From Geomonas paludis (lineage in GTDB: Bacteria; Desulfobacterota; Desulfuromonadia; Geobacterales; Geobacteraceae): DNA of 64,000 nucleotides. Positions 17,814-25,750 of this stretch are shown one piece after another (the first letter of the stretch is position 1; every line of letters starts with the position of its first letter). The stretch covers positions 987,033-1,051,032 of the forward strand of contig NZ_BLXY01000001.1 in the NCBI RefSeq assembly GCF_014193585.1, read 5' to 3'. Under the pieces are notes generated by a model. The model saw only the letters and a list, made by a program, of their open reading frames with translations. It ran no database searches and was not told the origin of the DNA. The translations under genes and the position numbers were made by a program.

Positions 17814-18551
17814 ATGGAGTTCCTGATAGTACTGCCGGTTGCTTTTCTTGCCTCGCTGCTCAGTGCCATGAGCGGCGCGGGGTCCGCCATGCTCACCACG
17901 CCGGTATGGCTGGGACTCGGGTTTCCGCTGCCGGTGGCGATCGCTTCCAACCAGTTGAACGGGGCGGCCTGGACGCTGCTGGCCGCCCGCAACTACCTCA
18001 AGGGGCGCCGGGTCGACTGGACCCTCGTCCGTGCCATGATCGTATGCGGCCTGGCCGGCGCCTACGCCGGAACGTTGATCGTGCGGGGCGTCGACCCCCG
18101 CCTGCTTCAGCGCGTCATCGGCGCCATCATCCTGTCACTGGTGGTCGTGGTGGCGCTGAATCCTTCCTTGGGGCGTGAGGAGAGCGAGCCTGCGCTGTCC
18201 CGTGCCGTCACCGCGCTGCTCGCCTTTCCGCTGGGCGTCTACGAATCCTTCTTCGGCTCCGGCAACGGGCTCTTCACCTCGCTGCTCCTTGCCAAGGGAC
18301 GCGGCCAGACCCTGGTCGTCTCCCTGGGCTGCTATTACCAGATCGCTTTCTTTTGGAACTGTTTCGCCGTTGCCATCTACAGTTCGGCCGGATTGGCCGA
18401 CGCCCGCCTGATGCTCCCGTCGACGCTCGGCTCGGTGGCAGGCGCATATCTGGGGTCCCGCATCGGGCGGCACAAGGGGCACGACTGGGTGCGCGGACTC
18501 TTCGTGCTGCTCGGCGGTGTCCTTGGGCTCAAGCTGGTGCTTGGGCTGTAA
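17814..18551 (+). CDS. TauE/SafE-family membrane permease
   Basis: This 245-residue membrane protein has about seven to eight helices and the TauE/SafE pattern. A duplicated Gly-rich half is seen as LLSAMSGAGSAMLTTPVWLGLG in repeat one and YESFFGSGNGLFTSLLLAKG in repeat two, each followed by Asn/Gln-rich loops, with the terminal LGSRIGRHKG and LLGGVLGLKLVLGL. The family exports sulfite, sulfoacetate or other small anions. ATG 17814 follows GGGGGGC; an in-frame GTG at 17802 lacks a site. It ends against a minisatellite and converges on the dioxygenase gene. The substrate is unknown. Confidence 0.88.
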   Translation: MEFLIVLPVAFLASLLSAMSGAGSAMLTTPVWLGLGFPLPVAIASNQLNGAAWTLLAARNYLKGRRVDWTLVRAMIVCGLAGAYAGTLIVRGVDPRLLQRVIGAIILSLVVVVALNPSLGREESEPALSRAVTALLAFPLGVYESFFGSGNGLFTSLLLAKGRGQTLVVSLGCYYQIAFFWNCFAVAIYSSAGLADARLMLPSTLGSVAGAYLGSRIGRHKGHDWVRGLFVLLGGVLGLKLVLGL

Positions 18552-18558
18552 GTGGGCG

Positions 18559-18656
18559 GTCGGTGGGCGGTCGGTGGGGAGTCGGTGGGGAGTCGGTGGG
18601 GAGTCGGTGGGGAGTCGGTGGGGAGTCGGTGGGGAGTCGGTGGGGAGTCGGTGGGG
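18559..18656. repeat. 11-bp tandem repeat (minisatellite) between convergent genes
   Basis: Nine direct copies of GTCGGTGGGGA begin at 18559, 18570, 18581, 18592, 18603, 18614, 18625, 18636 and 18647. The first is a GTCGGTGGGCG variant, with a decayed partial copy just before it. The array fills almost the whole gap between the TAA of the permease (18549-18551) and the stop of the dioxygenase gene (18657-18659). The last unit runs directly into that stop codon. The 11-bp period is not a multiple of three. Confidence 0.95.
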
Positions 18657-19436
18657 CTAGCCCACCTGTACCGCCAGCATGGAGATGGAGCCGCCGTCGA
18701 CGCCCTGCACCGGGAAGGTGACCTGCTCCCCCACCTGCCTGGTCGCCAGTACGTACAGGAGCGGCAGGTAATGGTCCGGCGTGGGGATGGAGAGCCTGGC
18801 GTCCTCCCCCAGCGTCTCGTACGCCACCAGTGGCGCGTGGTCCCCTGCCAGCATCAACTCCCTCGCCCTCGCCTCGAAACGCACCGCCCAGTCGTAAGGC
18901 TCCGGGAGGTGCTTCCCCCAGGCATAGGTGTGCAGGTTGTGCACCAGGTTGCCGCTCCCCACGATGAGGATCCCCTCCTCGCGCAGCGGGGCGAGCTTTT
19001 CGCCCAGGTCGTAGTGGAACTGCGCCGGCTGCGTCTCGTCGATGCCCAACTGCAGCACCGGAATGTCGGCGTCCGGATAGAGGTGGCACAACACGGCCCA
19101 GGTGCCGTGGTCGAGCCCCCAGCTGTCGTCTCCCTGCACCGCCAGGGGCGTGAGCATGCGCTGCAGTTGCCGGGCGAGCTCCGGGGCGCCGGGGGCGGGA
19201 TACTGCATCCGGTAGAGCTCCGGCGGGAACCCGCCGAAGTCGTGAATGGTGCGGGGGCTCTCGTTGACGGTGACCGCGGTGCCGGGGCGGTACCAGTGGG
19301 CGGAAACGCAGACGATGGCCTCCGGGCGCGGCATGTTGCGCCCCAGGCTGCGCCACCCTTGGGTGTAGTCGTTGCTGGCCAACGCATTCATCGGGTTGCC
19401 GTGTCCCAAAAAGAGGGCGGGCATTCTTGACGGCAT
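18657..19436 (-). CDS. ygiD: 4,5-DOPA-extradiol-type dioxygenase (YgiD/LigB family)
   Basis: This 259-residue protein has the LigB class III extradiol dioxygenase fold. The conserved metal and active-site His residues are in FLGHGNPMNAL, CVSAHWY, TIHDFGGFP, LDHGTWAVL and VGSGNLVHNLH, followed by PTPDHYLPLLY. YgiD-type enzymes open catecholic rings such as L-DOPA using a metal (Zn or Fe) and O2. In an otherwise anaerobe-like genome the physiological role is unclear; detoxification of catechols is possible. Length matches the family (about 260). The gene stops at the minisatellite. Confidence 0.9.
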   Translation of the reverse strand: MPSRMPALFLGHGNPMNALASNDYTQGWRSLGRNMPRPEAIVCVSAHWYRPGTAVTVNESPRTIHDFGGFPPELYRMQYPAPGAPELARQLQRMLTPLAVQGDDSWGLDHGTWAVLCHLYPDADIPVLQLGIDETQPAQFHYDLGEKLAPLREEGILIVGSGNLVHNLHTYAWGKHLPEPYDWAVRFEARARELMLAGDHAPLVAYETLGEDARLSIPTPDHYLPLLYVLATRQVGEQVTFPVQGVDGGSISMLAVQVG

Positions 19437-19510
19437 GTCAGGCTCCTTTCCTTGTGAGATATCCGACAGTTATACCGCCCCCGCGCCCCGGGTGCAACCG
19501 CCGCACAGAA

Positions 19511-19537
19511 ATGGGGCGCCTGTCGGCGGCGCCCCAT
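19511..19537 (-). terminator. GC-rich hairpin downstream of cupin gene
   Basis: A perfect 10-bp inverted repeat (ATGGGGCGCC, 7-base loop, GGCGCCCCAT) lies 20 bp downstream of the cupin stop on the minus strand. It is followed there only by TTTCTG, so it is a weak intrinsic terminator or an RNA-stabilising hairpin. Confidence 0.45.
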
Positions 19538-19556
19538 CTACCTTCGTCGGCGCCGC

Positions 19557-19931
19557 TCAGGCCGCCTTGGCGTAATCGATCATCCCCTGGAAATCCACTA
19601 CCACGGCCGGTTCATCTCCGACTACCCAGGCATCGTGTCCCATCGGTAAAAGGGAGACGTCCCCCGGGCCGCAATCGAACTCGCTGCCGTCATCCATCAC
19701 CACGTGCAGCCTTCCCGAGACGTGGTACTGGAAGTGCGGTGCTTCACAGCTTTTGGTGTGCACCAACGGCTGCACCGACGTCGACCAGCGCCAGCCGGGA
19801 AGGAAGGTCGCTTTACCCACCATAGCCCCGCCAATCATGATAAGTTCTACCCTGCCATTGGGAAACTCCCTCACTTCGTAGGGAGTCGCGAAGTTTCTTA
19901 CCTCTGCTTTGTCACCCGATATGACTCTCAT
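19557..19931 (-). CDS. Small cupin-domain protein
   Basis: This 124-residue single-domain protein has a cupin_2-type barrel. Motif one is around CEAPHFQYHVSGRLHVVMDDG and motif two around GPGDVSLLPMGHDAWVVGDEP. Motif one lacks the classical HxH pair: it has His at HTKSCEAPHFQYH, so metal binding is possible but not certain. It may be a small-molecule binding or isomerase-like protein. It is monocistronic, with a hairpin after the stop and nearly 490 bp of non-coding DNA upstream. Confidence 0.82.
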   Translation of the reverse strand: MRVISGDKAEVRNFATPYEVREFPNGRVELIMIGGAMVGKATFLPGWRWSTSVQPLVHTKSCEAPHFQYHVSGRLHVVMDDGSEFDCGPGDVSLLPMGHDAWVVGDEPAVVVDFQGMIDYAKAA

Positions 19932-20417
19932 AGCTGACTCCTCTGAACGCGCTGTTGCTCATAACTCATTGTAATGCCGCCACTGTCCCGCGGTCAATTC
20001 TTGCCGGCATCGTTGTGGTCCCCGCCCGGGCCGGAGTTCATCCTGTCGATACAACTCCCGTAATGCTTTTCGAATCTCTTCCTTCCAAAGAGCTCAGATG
20101 TTCACCTAACCCGCTGTGACAACAAGGGGTATAGCCCAGGTTATACCGATAACCAGAGGTTATGGTGCGGCTAACCTGCCGGAATAACAGCCTCTTTGTT
20201 AATGAGCGAGGGTGCCTCCATAACCCCAGGTTATCGTTCGGTTTGCTTGTTATCTGACACCCGGCGGCTAAAGTTATCATTAATTCCACACCTTGGCCTG
20301 TTGCACCGGTATTGGCATCACTCGTGCTCAACGAAGCAGGTCGCCGGGCAGCCCCCTGCGGCCCTTCGCAGAGTAAAAAACGCGGGTAACCACCCGTGAC
20401 AACAAGAAAGGAGAAAG
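19932..20417. other. Non-coding region with regulatory repeats upstream of flavocytochrome c
   Basis: No convincing gene is seen in these 486 bp. The part from 20139 to 20278 holds a series of related hexamers: GGTTAT at 20139, 20158 and 20229; ATAACC at 20149 and 20220; GTTATC at 20249 and 20273. This pattern is listed separately. The remainder, 19932-20130, is ordinary non-coding sequence that serves the cupin promoter. Confidence 0.7.
20139..20278. promoter_or_regulatory. Array of GGTTAT/ATAACC elements, putative operator
   Basis: Two dyads are present: GGTTAT-4 bp-ATAACC at 20139-20154 and ATAACC-3 bp-GGTTAT at 20220-20234. The two arms are in opposite order in the two dyads. Further copies lie at 20158-20163, 20249-20254 and 20273-20278. 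They sit 140-280 bp upstream of the flavocytochrome start. This looks like a multi-site binding array for a regulator of fumarate or alternative-acceptor respiration; the regulator is not known. Confidence 0.55.
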
Positions 20418-22178
20418 ATGATGAGTTCGAGGATAGGCATTGTGCTGGCGGCATTGCTGGTGCTGGTGTCCGCCACGGTCCTGTGGGCAGGCGGCTCGGA
20501 GCCGCTGGCGAAACTGCACGAGGGGAAGGCGACCTGCGCCGACTGCCACGGCAGCAGCAAGAAGATCAGCGTCGACGACAGCGAGAAGGGCGTCAACAAG
20601 AACTGCGTCGGCTGCCACGGCACCCTGGCGGAGATGGGGAAGAAATCCCAGGAGGAGGTGAACCCGCACAAGTCGCACCTGGGTGACATCAACTGTACCG
20701 CCTGCCACCACGGCCACACCGCATCCTGGGCCTACTGCCTGAGCTGCCATCCGTTCGACATGAAGATCGCCGGCGGAGGCGCCACCCCGACCATGGCCGC
20801 TCCCGTGGCCAAGGCCAAGAAACGCGCCGAGAAGGTGGACGTCGTGGTGATCGGTGCCGGTGCTGCCGGCTTCACCGCCGCCATTACCGCCCATGACGCC
20901 GGCGCCAAGGTGGTTATCATCGAGAAACAGCCCATCACCGGGGGCAACAGCATGCTCGCGGCCGGCGGCATGAACGCGGCCGAGACCACCTTCCAGAAGG
21001 AGAAGGGGATCGCCGACTCGGTCGACCTCATGTACAAGGACACCATGACCGGCGGCGGCAACCTGAACGACCCGGCCCTGGCCATGGTGCTGGCCAAAAA
21101 TTCCGCCGGCTCGGTCGCCTGGCTTACCGGCCTGGGCGCCGACCTGAGCGACGTGGGCCGCATGGGGGGAGCCAGCGTCAACAGGACCCACCGTCCCAAG
21201 GGGGGCGCCGCCGTGGGTGCCCACATCACCGAGGTGCTGCGCAAAAACGCGGCCCAGCGCAACATCGACATCCGCGTCAACAGCAAGGTCGTCAAGATCC
21301 TCGAGGACAAGAAGGGGCGGGTGACCGGGGTGCGTGTGGCAGGCAAGCACAGCGGCGAGTACACCATCAACGCCAAGGCGGTCATCATCGCGGCCGGTGG
21401 CTTCTCGGCCAACCCGGAGCGGGTCGCCTACTACCGCCCCGAGTACAAGGGGATGACCACCTCCAACCAGCCCGGCGCCACCGGTGACGGCATCGACCTG
21501 GGCACCGCCGTGGGGGGCGACGTGAAAGACATGAAGGAGATCCAGATCCACCCGACCGTCGCTGCCGGTAGCCGTACCCTGATCACCGAGGCGGTGCGGG
21601 GCAACGGCGCCATCCTGGTGAACCATGATGGGAAGCGCTTCGTGAACGAGTTGACCACCCGCGACAAGGCCTCCGCCGCCATCCTGGCCCAGAAGGGGCA
21701 GACGGCGTACCTGGTCTTTGACGACGGCGTGCGCAAGAGCCTGAAGCAGATCGACGGCTACTTCCACCTGAACCTGGTGCAGCAAGGGGCGACCCTTAAG
21801 GATCTCGCCGCTGCCATCAAGGTCCCGGCCGAGACCCTGGAAGCGACCGTCGCCTCCTACAACAAGGGGGTCGACGACAAGAACGACGCCGAGTTCAAGC
21901 GACCCGACCTGCCGCGCCCCCTGCGTACCGCCAAGTACTATGCCATCGAGGTGAAGCCGGGCGTGCACTACACCATGGGCGGGCTGAAGATCACCACCGG
22001 CAGCGAAGTGGTCGCCAAGGACGGCAGGACCATCGCCGGCCTCTTCGCGGCGGGCGAGGGGACCGGCGGCGTGCACGGCAAGAACCGGCTCGGTGGCAAC
22101 TCCATTTCGCAGACCATCACCTTCGGCCGGATTGCCGGGGAAAACGCGGCCAGGCTGGTCAAGAACACCCGTCCCTAG
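20418..22178 (+). CDS. Tetrahaem flavocytochrome c (periplasmic fumarate reductase type)
   Basis: This 586-residue protein has a Sec signal (IGIVLAALLVLVSATVLWAG), then four CxxCH haem sites at residues 40-44, 63-67, 93-97 and 107-111. An FAD domain begins with DVVVIGAGAAGFTAA near 138. Residues known to be catalytic in Shewanella Fcc3 are kept: NRTHRPKGGAAVGAH, the proton-donor Arg in TRDKAS, His in GVHYTMGGL and Arg in NRLGGNS. It should therefore reduce fumarate, or a related unsaturated acid such as urocanate, methacrylate or a cinnamate, in the periplasm using electrons from a menaquinol-linked cytochrome. A GAAAGGAG site precedes the paired ATGs 20418/20421. It is a single gene with an unusual upstream repeat array. 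Confidence 0.94.
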   Translation: MMSSRIGIVLAALLVLVSATVLWAGGSEPLAKLHEGKATCADCHGSSKKISVDDSEKGVNKNCVGCHGTLAEMGKKSQEEVNPHKSHLGDINCTACHHGHTASWAYCLSCHPFDMKIAGGGATPTMAAPVAKAKKRAEKVDVVVIGAGAAGFTAAITAHDAGAKVVIIEKQPITGGNSMLAAGGMNAAETTFQKEKGIADSVDLMYKDTMTGGGNLNDPALAMVLAKNSAGSVAWLTGLGADLSDVGRMGGASVNRTHRPKGGAAVGAHITEVLRKNAAQRNIDIRVNSKVVKILEDKKGRVTGVRVAGKHSGEYTINAKAVIIAAGGFSANPERVAYYRPEYKGMTTSNQPGATGDGIDLGTAVGGDVKDMKEIQIHPTVAAGSRTLITEAVRGNGAILVNHDGKRFVNELTTRDKASAAILAQKGQTAYLVFDDGVRKSLKQIDGYFHLNLVQQGATLKDLAAAIKVPAETLEATVASYNKGVDDKNDAEFKRPDLPRPLRTAKYYAIEVKPGVHYTMGGLKITTGSEVVAKDGRTIAGLFAAGEGTGGVHGKNRLGGNSISQTITFGRIAGENAARLVKNTRP

Positions 22179-22211
22179 GCACCAGCTGCCGTACCACGGC
22201 CGGATCAACCG

Positions 22212-22239
22212 GGGGAGGCGCCCTCACCGGCGCCTCCCC
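22212..22239 (+). terminator. Hairpin after flavocytochrome c gene
   Basis: A strong 11-bp inverted repeat (GGGGAGGCGCC and GGCGCCTCCCC) lies 34 bp after the stop and is followed by ATTCTT. It is a likely intrinsic terminator with a short T tract. Confidence 0.55.
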
Positions 22240-22292
22240 ATTCTTCGGGCCCGGGTTCTGCGAGAGCTATCGGGGACAGACACGAGGCGGGG

Positions 22293-23591
22293 ATGTTCAA
22301 CTCCAGCTTTACGCTGATGCGTGACCACAATTACCGTATCTTTTCGGCCGGGCAGGGGATTTCCTGGCTGGGGAGCGTGATGCAGTCGGTGGCCCAGGGG
22401 TGGCTGGTCTGGTCGCTGACCAAGTCACCGACGCAACTGGCCCTTGCCGCCATCATGGTTTCTCTCCCGGTGCTTTTGTTCAGCGTGCCGGGCGGGGTTG
22501 CCGCCGACCGCTTCGACAAGCGCGCCCTCCTGGTGATCACCCAGGGAGGCTCAATGATCCCACCCCTGTTCCTGGGCATCCTTGCCCTGCGCGGCGAGGC
22601 CACCACGCCGGCCATCATGTTCCTCGCCTCATGCCAGGGGGTGCTGAACGCCTTCGAACTCCCGGCGCGCCAGGCGCTGCTGGCCGAACTGGTGCCCCGG
22701 GACCGCCTGGGGCAGGCGGTGGCCGTCAACGCCGTTTCCTTTAACGCCACCCGTCTCTTCGGGCCTGCCGCCGCCGGCTGCATCATCGCCGCCTTCGGCG
22801 TCGCCCCCTGCTTTTTCCTCAACGCCGCAAGTTACCTGGTCGGCATGGCCTCCCTGATCCTGGTGCGCCTCGGCCGTGAGGCGGATCATCCCCTGCGCTC
22901 GCAGGTGCTCCCGGCGAGCGAGTTGCGCGAGGGGCTTTGCTTTGTGCTGGGCAAAAAGGACGTCCGTCAACTGCTCCTGTCGGTGCTGCTAGTGAGCATC
23001 TTCGCCATTCCCTTCGTTCCGCTGCTGCCGGTCTTCGCGGAGCTGTTCCAGAGTGGTCCGCGTGGCCTGGGCTTCATGTCCGCCTGTCTTGGCAGCGGTT
23101 CGCTACTGGCCGCCCTTGCACTTGCCTGCCTCGACCACCTGCCCCACCCGGACTCCGACGGCGCCGGTTGGGGGGTGCTCTTCGCCTTGGCGCTGCTGCT
23201 CTTCTCCCGTTCGACCGATTACCCCTTGGCCCTGGCCGCCCTGGCTGTTGCCGGCGCGGCTTTGGTGGTCTTCCTGGCCCGTGCCAACCGCTCCCTGCAG
23301 CGGGCCTGCCCGGATCGGCTGCGCGGCAGGGTGATGGGCGTCTACACCCTCTTTCTGCTGGGGATGGCGCCGGTGGGCAACGCCCTCATGGGCGGCATCG
23401 CCGCCAGGCTCGGCGCTTGCTCCGCACTCACCCTCACCTCTGCGCTCTGCGTTGCCGGTCTTTCCTTGCTGCAGCTCAGGTCCCGCCGCAGGGCAGCTGT
23501 CTTTGTCACCTGCGATACACTCTGGAGCGGAACGCTGTCCGGCAATGAAGGGGATGATGCAGGTAAAGGCCCGATTCATCACACTTTGTGA
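22293..23591 (+). CDS. MFS permease (EntS/MFS_3-like)
   Basis: This 432-residue protein has twelve hydrophobic segments. It begins LMRDHNYRIFSAGQGISWLGS, a typical opening of MFS_3-type exporters, and has the loop 2-3 motif GVAADRFDKR. The stretch FELPARQALLAELVPRDRL followed by AVAVNAVSFNATRLFGPA is the family signature of EntS-like enterobactin exporters and related drug pumps. The C-terminal 40 residues after RSRRR look poorly conserved and may be a read-out tail. It stands between the flavocytochrome hairpin and a DUF922 gene; the substrate is unknown. Confidence 0.9.
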   Translation: MFNSSFTLMRDHNYRIFSAGQGISWLGSVMQSVAQGWLVWSLTKSPTQLALAAIMVSLPVLLFSVPGGVAADRFDKRALLVITQGGSMIPPLFLGILALRGEATTPAIMFLASCQGVLNAFELPARQALLAELVPRDRLGQAVAVNAVSFNATRLFGPAAAGCIIAAFGVAPCFFLNAASYLVGMASLILVRLGREADHPLRSQVLPASELREGLCFVLGKKDVRQLLLSVLLVSIFAIPFVPLLPVFAELFQSGPRGLGFMSACLGSGSLLAALALACLDHLPHPDSDGAGWGVLFALALLLFSRSTDYPLALAALAVAGAALVVFLARANRSLQRACPDRLRGRVMGVYTLFLLGMAPVGNALMGGIAARLGACSALTLTSALCVAGLSLLQLRSRRRAAVFVTCDTLWSGTLSGNEGDDAGKGPIHHTL

Positions 23592-23671
23592 CCTGGGTCA
23601 CCCGTGGCTAGTGCCTGATAGGGTATGGTTACTTCACCTTTGCCATCCCATATTCAGGAGTCCGTATCTAG

Positions 23672-24280
23672 ATGATGCACCGCCTCATTGCCGGCGCAGG
23701 GATTGCCCTGCTCTTTCTGGCCTGTTCCGCCCCCTTGTTTGCTTCCGATACGGCTTCCTGTGAACTGAAGGTGAGAGAAGGCTACCGCTTTTATGACATA
23801 AGTGGCAAAACGCTGGACGATCTCATCCGTGACATCAGGCTCAATGGAACCAAGTGGAACGACGGTAAAGTGTACTCCGCCATGACCAACTGGGACATCC
23901 ACTACAAGTACGAAGTCAGCTGCCAGAATGGCCGTTATTCGGTCAAGTCCGCCGCCACCCGCGTGGACATCCTGTACAACATGCCCCGTCTGAATCTCGC
24001 CACCTGTGCCCCGGAACTGGTCGGGACCTGGAACGAGTACCTGACCCATCTGCAGGGACACGAATTCGGTCACAAGGACTTGGCGGTGAAGGCCGCCTCG
24101 GAGGTCAACGAGATGTTCGGCACCCTCCCCAGTTTCGGCAGTGAGGAGGAGTTGGCTGCCGAGATTACCAGGCGTACCGAGGAGAAGTTCAAGAGGTTGA
24201 AAGAGATCCAGATAGAGTACGACCACGACACCCGGCACGGTGAAACCCAGGGTGCCGTCCTGCTGGCCGGCTCACACTAA
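23672..24280 (+). CDS. Secreted DUF922 putative zinc protease
   Basis: This 202-residue protein has a signal peptide with a lipobox-like LLFLACSA (Cys18), so it may be a lipoprotein. The mature part has the DUF922 pattern: YYDISG-like YRFYDISGKT, TNWDIHYKYEV, and the zincin motif HEFGH at residues 130-134, followed by a long charged helix. Two conserved Cys pairs (30/84 and 112) could form a disulfide. DUF922 proteins are predicted secreted metallopeptidases of unknown target. It converges on the Gly/Thr-rich repeat protein gene with 64 bp between. Confidence 0.88.
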   Translation: MMHRLIAGAGIALLFLACSAPLFASDTASCELKVREGYRFYDISGKTLDDLIRDIRLNGTKWNDGKVYSAMTNWDIHYKYEVSCQNGRYSVKSAATRVDILYNMPRLNLATCAPELVGTWNEYLTHLQGHEFGHKDLAVKAASEVNEMFGTLPSFGSEEELAAEITRRTEEKFKRLKEIQIEYDHDTRHGETQGAVLLAGSH

Positions 24281-24344
24281 AAAGGGGCTACAGGCACCGC
24301 CCGTAACCCCTGTCCTACCTTACCCGCCTTATTCTTCCTCCGTG

Positions 24345-25412
24345 TTACCTGCCACTACCGCCGGTCCCGGTGCCGGTACCCATGCCGGTGCCGGTGCCGG
24401 TACCCGTTCCGCCGGTGCCGGTGCCGGTGGTGCCACCCGTACCAGTACCCATACCGCCAGTACCCATGGTGCCGGTGCCGCCCGTACCCATGCCGCCGGT
24501 ACCCATGGTGCCCGTACCGGTGGTGCCGGTGCCCATGTTACCGGTTCCCATGGAACCTGTACCGGTTGTGCCACCGGTCCCCTGGTTGTAGTAGCTGCCG
24601 CCGGTGCCCTGGTTCATCGTTCCGCCGGTGCCGCGGTCCATGGTGCCGCCGCTGCCCCTGGTTCCCTGGTCATAGTAGCTGCCGCCGGTCCCCTGGTTCA
24701 GGGTGCCGCCCGCGCCCGTGCCGCTGGTGCCCCTGGTCCCCTGGTCATAGTAACTGCCGCCGGTGCCCTGGTTCATGGATCCGCCGGTACCCTGGTTCAT
24801 GATCCCACTCGGACCACGGTCAAGGGTGTGGCCCGTGCTGCTCCCTGTACCCTGTTCGAAGTAGCTGCTGCCGGCGCCCGGGTTCAGTGTCCCACCTCCG
24901 CCTGTGCCTCTGGTACCCTGGTTATAGGTGCCGCGGTCCATGGTGCCACCCATGCCGCTGCCAGTGCCGGTGCCGTAGTAGCTGCCGCTACCACCCTGGT
25001 TATAGGAACCGCCCTGGTTATAAGTGCCGCCGGTGCCTCTCTGGTCGTAGCTACCTCCGGTGCTGCCGCCTACCGTTCCGCCTGCACCGGTCCCCATGCT
25101 GCTACCGGATTCAGGTCCCAGTCGCTCGACGGTGAAGTCCTGCCGAACCGTGGTCCTTGCTCCTGTTCCGCTGGGGAGGGTGGTACTGCTGTAGCCCTGT
25201 ACAATGCCTCCGCCGGAGGAGCCGGAGACCGTCCCGCTCCTGTGGGAGGTTTTTTTGTGGGTCATGCCGGCTTTATGCGTAGTCCCGGATTTGTGAGTCA
25301 TCTTCTTGTTGCACTGGGATCCTGTGCCGGCAGCATAGCTTGTGCCTGTGGTCATGCCCATCATGCCCACCACGGCGATGGTGGTGAATAGCAACCTTCT
25401 CACTGTTCTCAT
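24345..25412 (-). CDS. Exported Gly/Thr/Ser-rich low-complexity repeat protein
   Basis: This 355-residue protein has a Sec signal (LLFTTIAVVGMMGMTTGTSYA) behind a good GGAGG site at ATG 25412; upstream in-frame codons lack a site. After residue 100 it is built of degenerate repeats such as GTGGSYYDQGTRG, GGTMDRGTGGTMNQG and, at the C-terminus, GTGGMGTGTGG units. It has almost no hydrophobic or charged residues apart from Tyr, Asp and Arg. There is one Cys (CNKK). The composition resembles disordered or amyloid-like surface proteins and phase-separating sequences. I recognise no family. DNA repeats make the length prone to slippage. Confidence 0.8.
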   Translation of the reverse strand: MRTVRRLLFTTIAVVGMMGMTTGTSYAAGTGSQCNKKMTHKSGTTHKAGMTHKKTSHRSGTVSGSSGGGIVQGYSSTTLPSGTGARTTVRQDFTVERLGPESGSSMGTGAGGTVGGSTGGSYDQRGTGGTYNQGGSYNQGGSGSYYGTGTGSGMGGTMDRGTYNQGTRGTGGGGTLNPGAGSSYFEQGTGSSTGHTLDRGPSGIMNQGTGGSMNQGTGGSYYDQGTRGTSGTGAGGTLNQGTGGSYYDQGTRGSGGTMDRGTGGTMNQGTGGSYYNQGTGGTTGTGSMGTGNMGTGTTGTGTMGTGGMGTGGTGTMGTGGMGTGTGGTTGTGTGGTGTGTGTGMGTGTGTGGSGR

Positions 25413-25750
25413 AATTGAACCTCCGTTACCGGTCCACGGACCGGTAGGCACCGCCTGCCTCATTTGCATATGGGCCTTGATGGTCCTCGCGGTGCCACCT
25501 CTGGGTTGTATACAAACCTCTGCTGCTGATCTCAACTTACCATATCCGATTAAAAAAAGCCAATGTTGCCGCCTGGGCGTTTTTGCTGTAAGTGCCTATT
25601 TTGTTTGGGTTTTTATGGCGGATGGTGAAGCTGTGCCTAAATGGCAGTCGGCGGGGGGTGCATAAAAAAGAGGCGGACGGGACGTAGGGACTCATGAGAC
25701 GACGCGCGGCCGGCAGGATGTGCCGGCACGCACCGAGGATGGGATCGGGA
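25413..25750. other. Non-coding region upstream of the repeat protein
   Basis: No gene is supported in these 338 bp. The segment nearest 25412 provides the promoter and leader of the minus-strand repeat protein. It holds a chance-looking T-box-like string (25486-25500) and AT-rich sequence at 25540-25620. The part near 25680-25750 is the 3' region of the ChaN-like gene and shows no clear terminator with a T run. Confidence 0.6.

Noticed and set aside
25486-25500. T-box-like string (AGGTGGCACCGCG on the minus strand) upstream of the repeat protein
   Set aside because: Only the core string matches; no specifier loop, stem I or antiterminator/terminator pair was found, and the downstream gene is not an amino acid or aminoacyl-tRNA gene.
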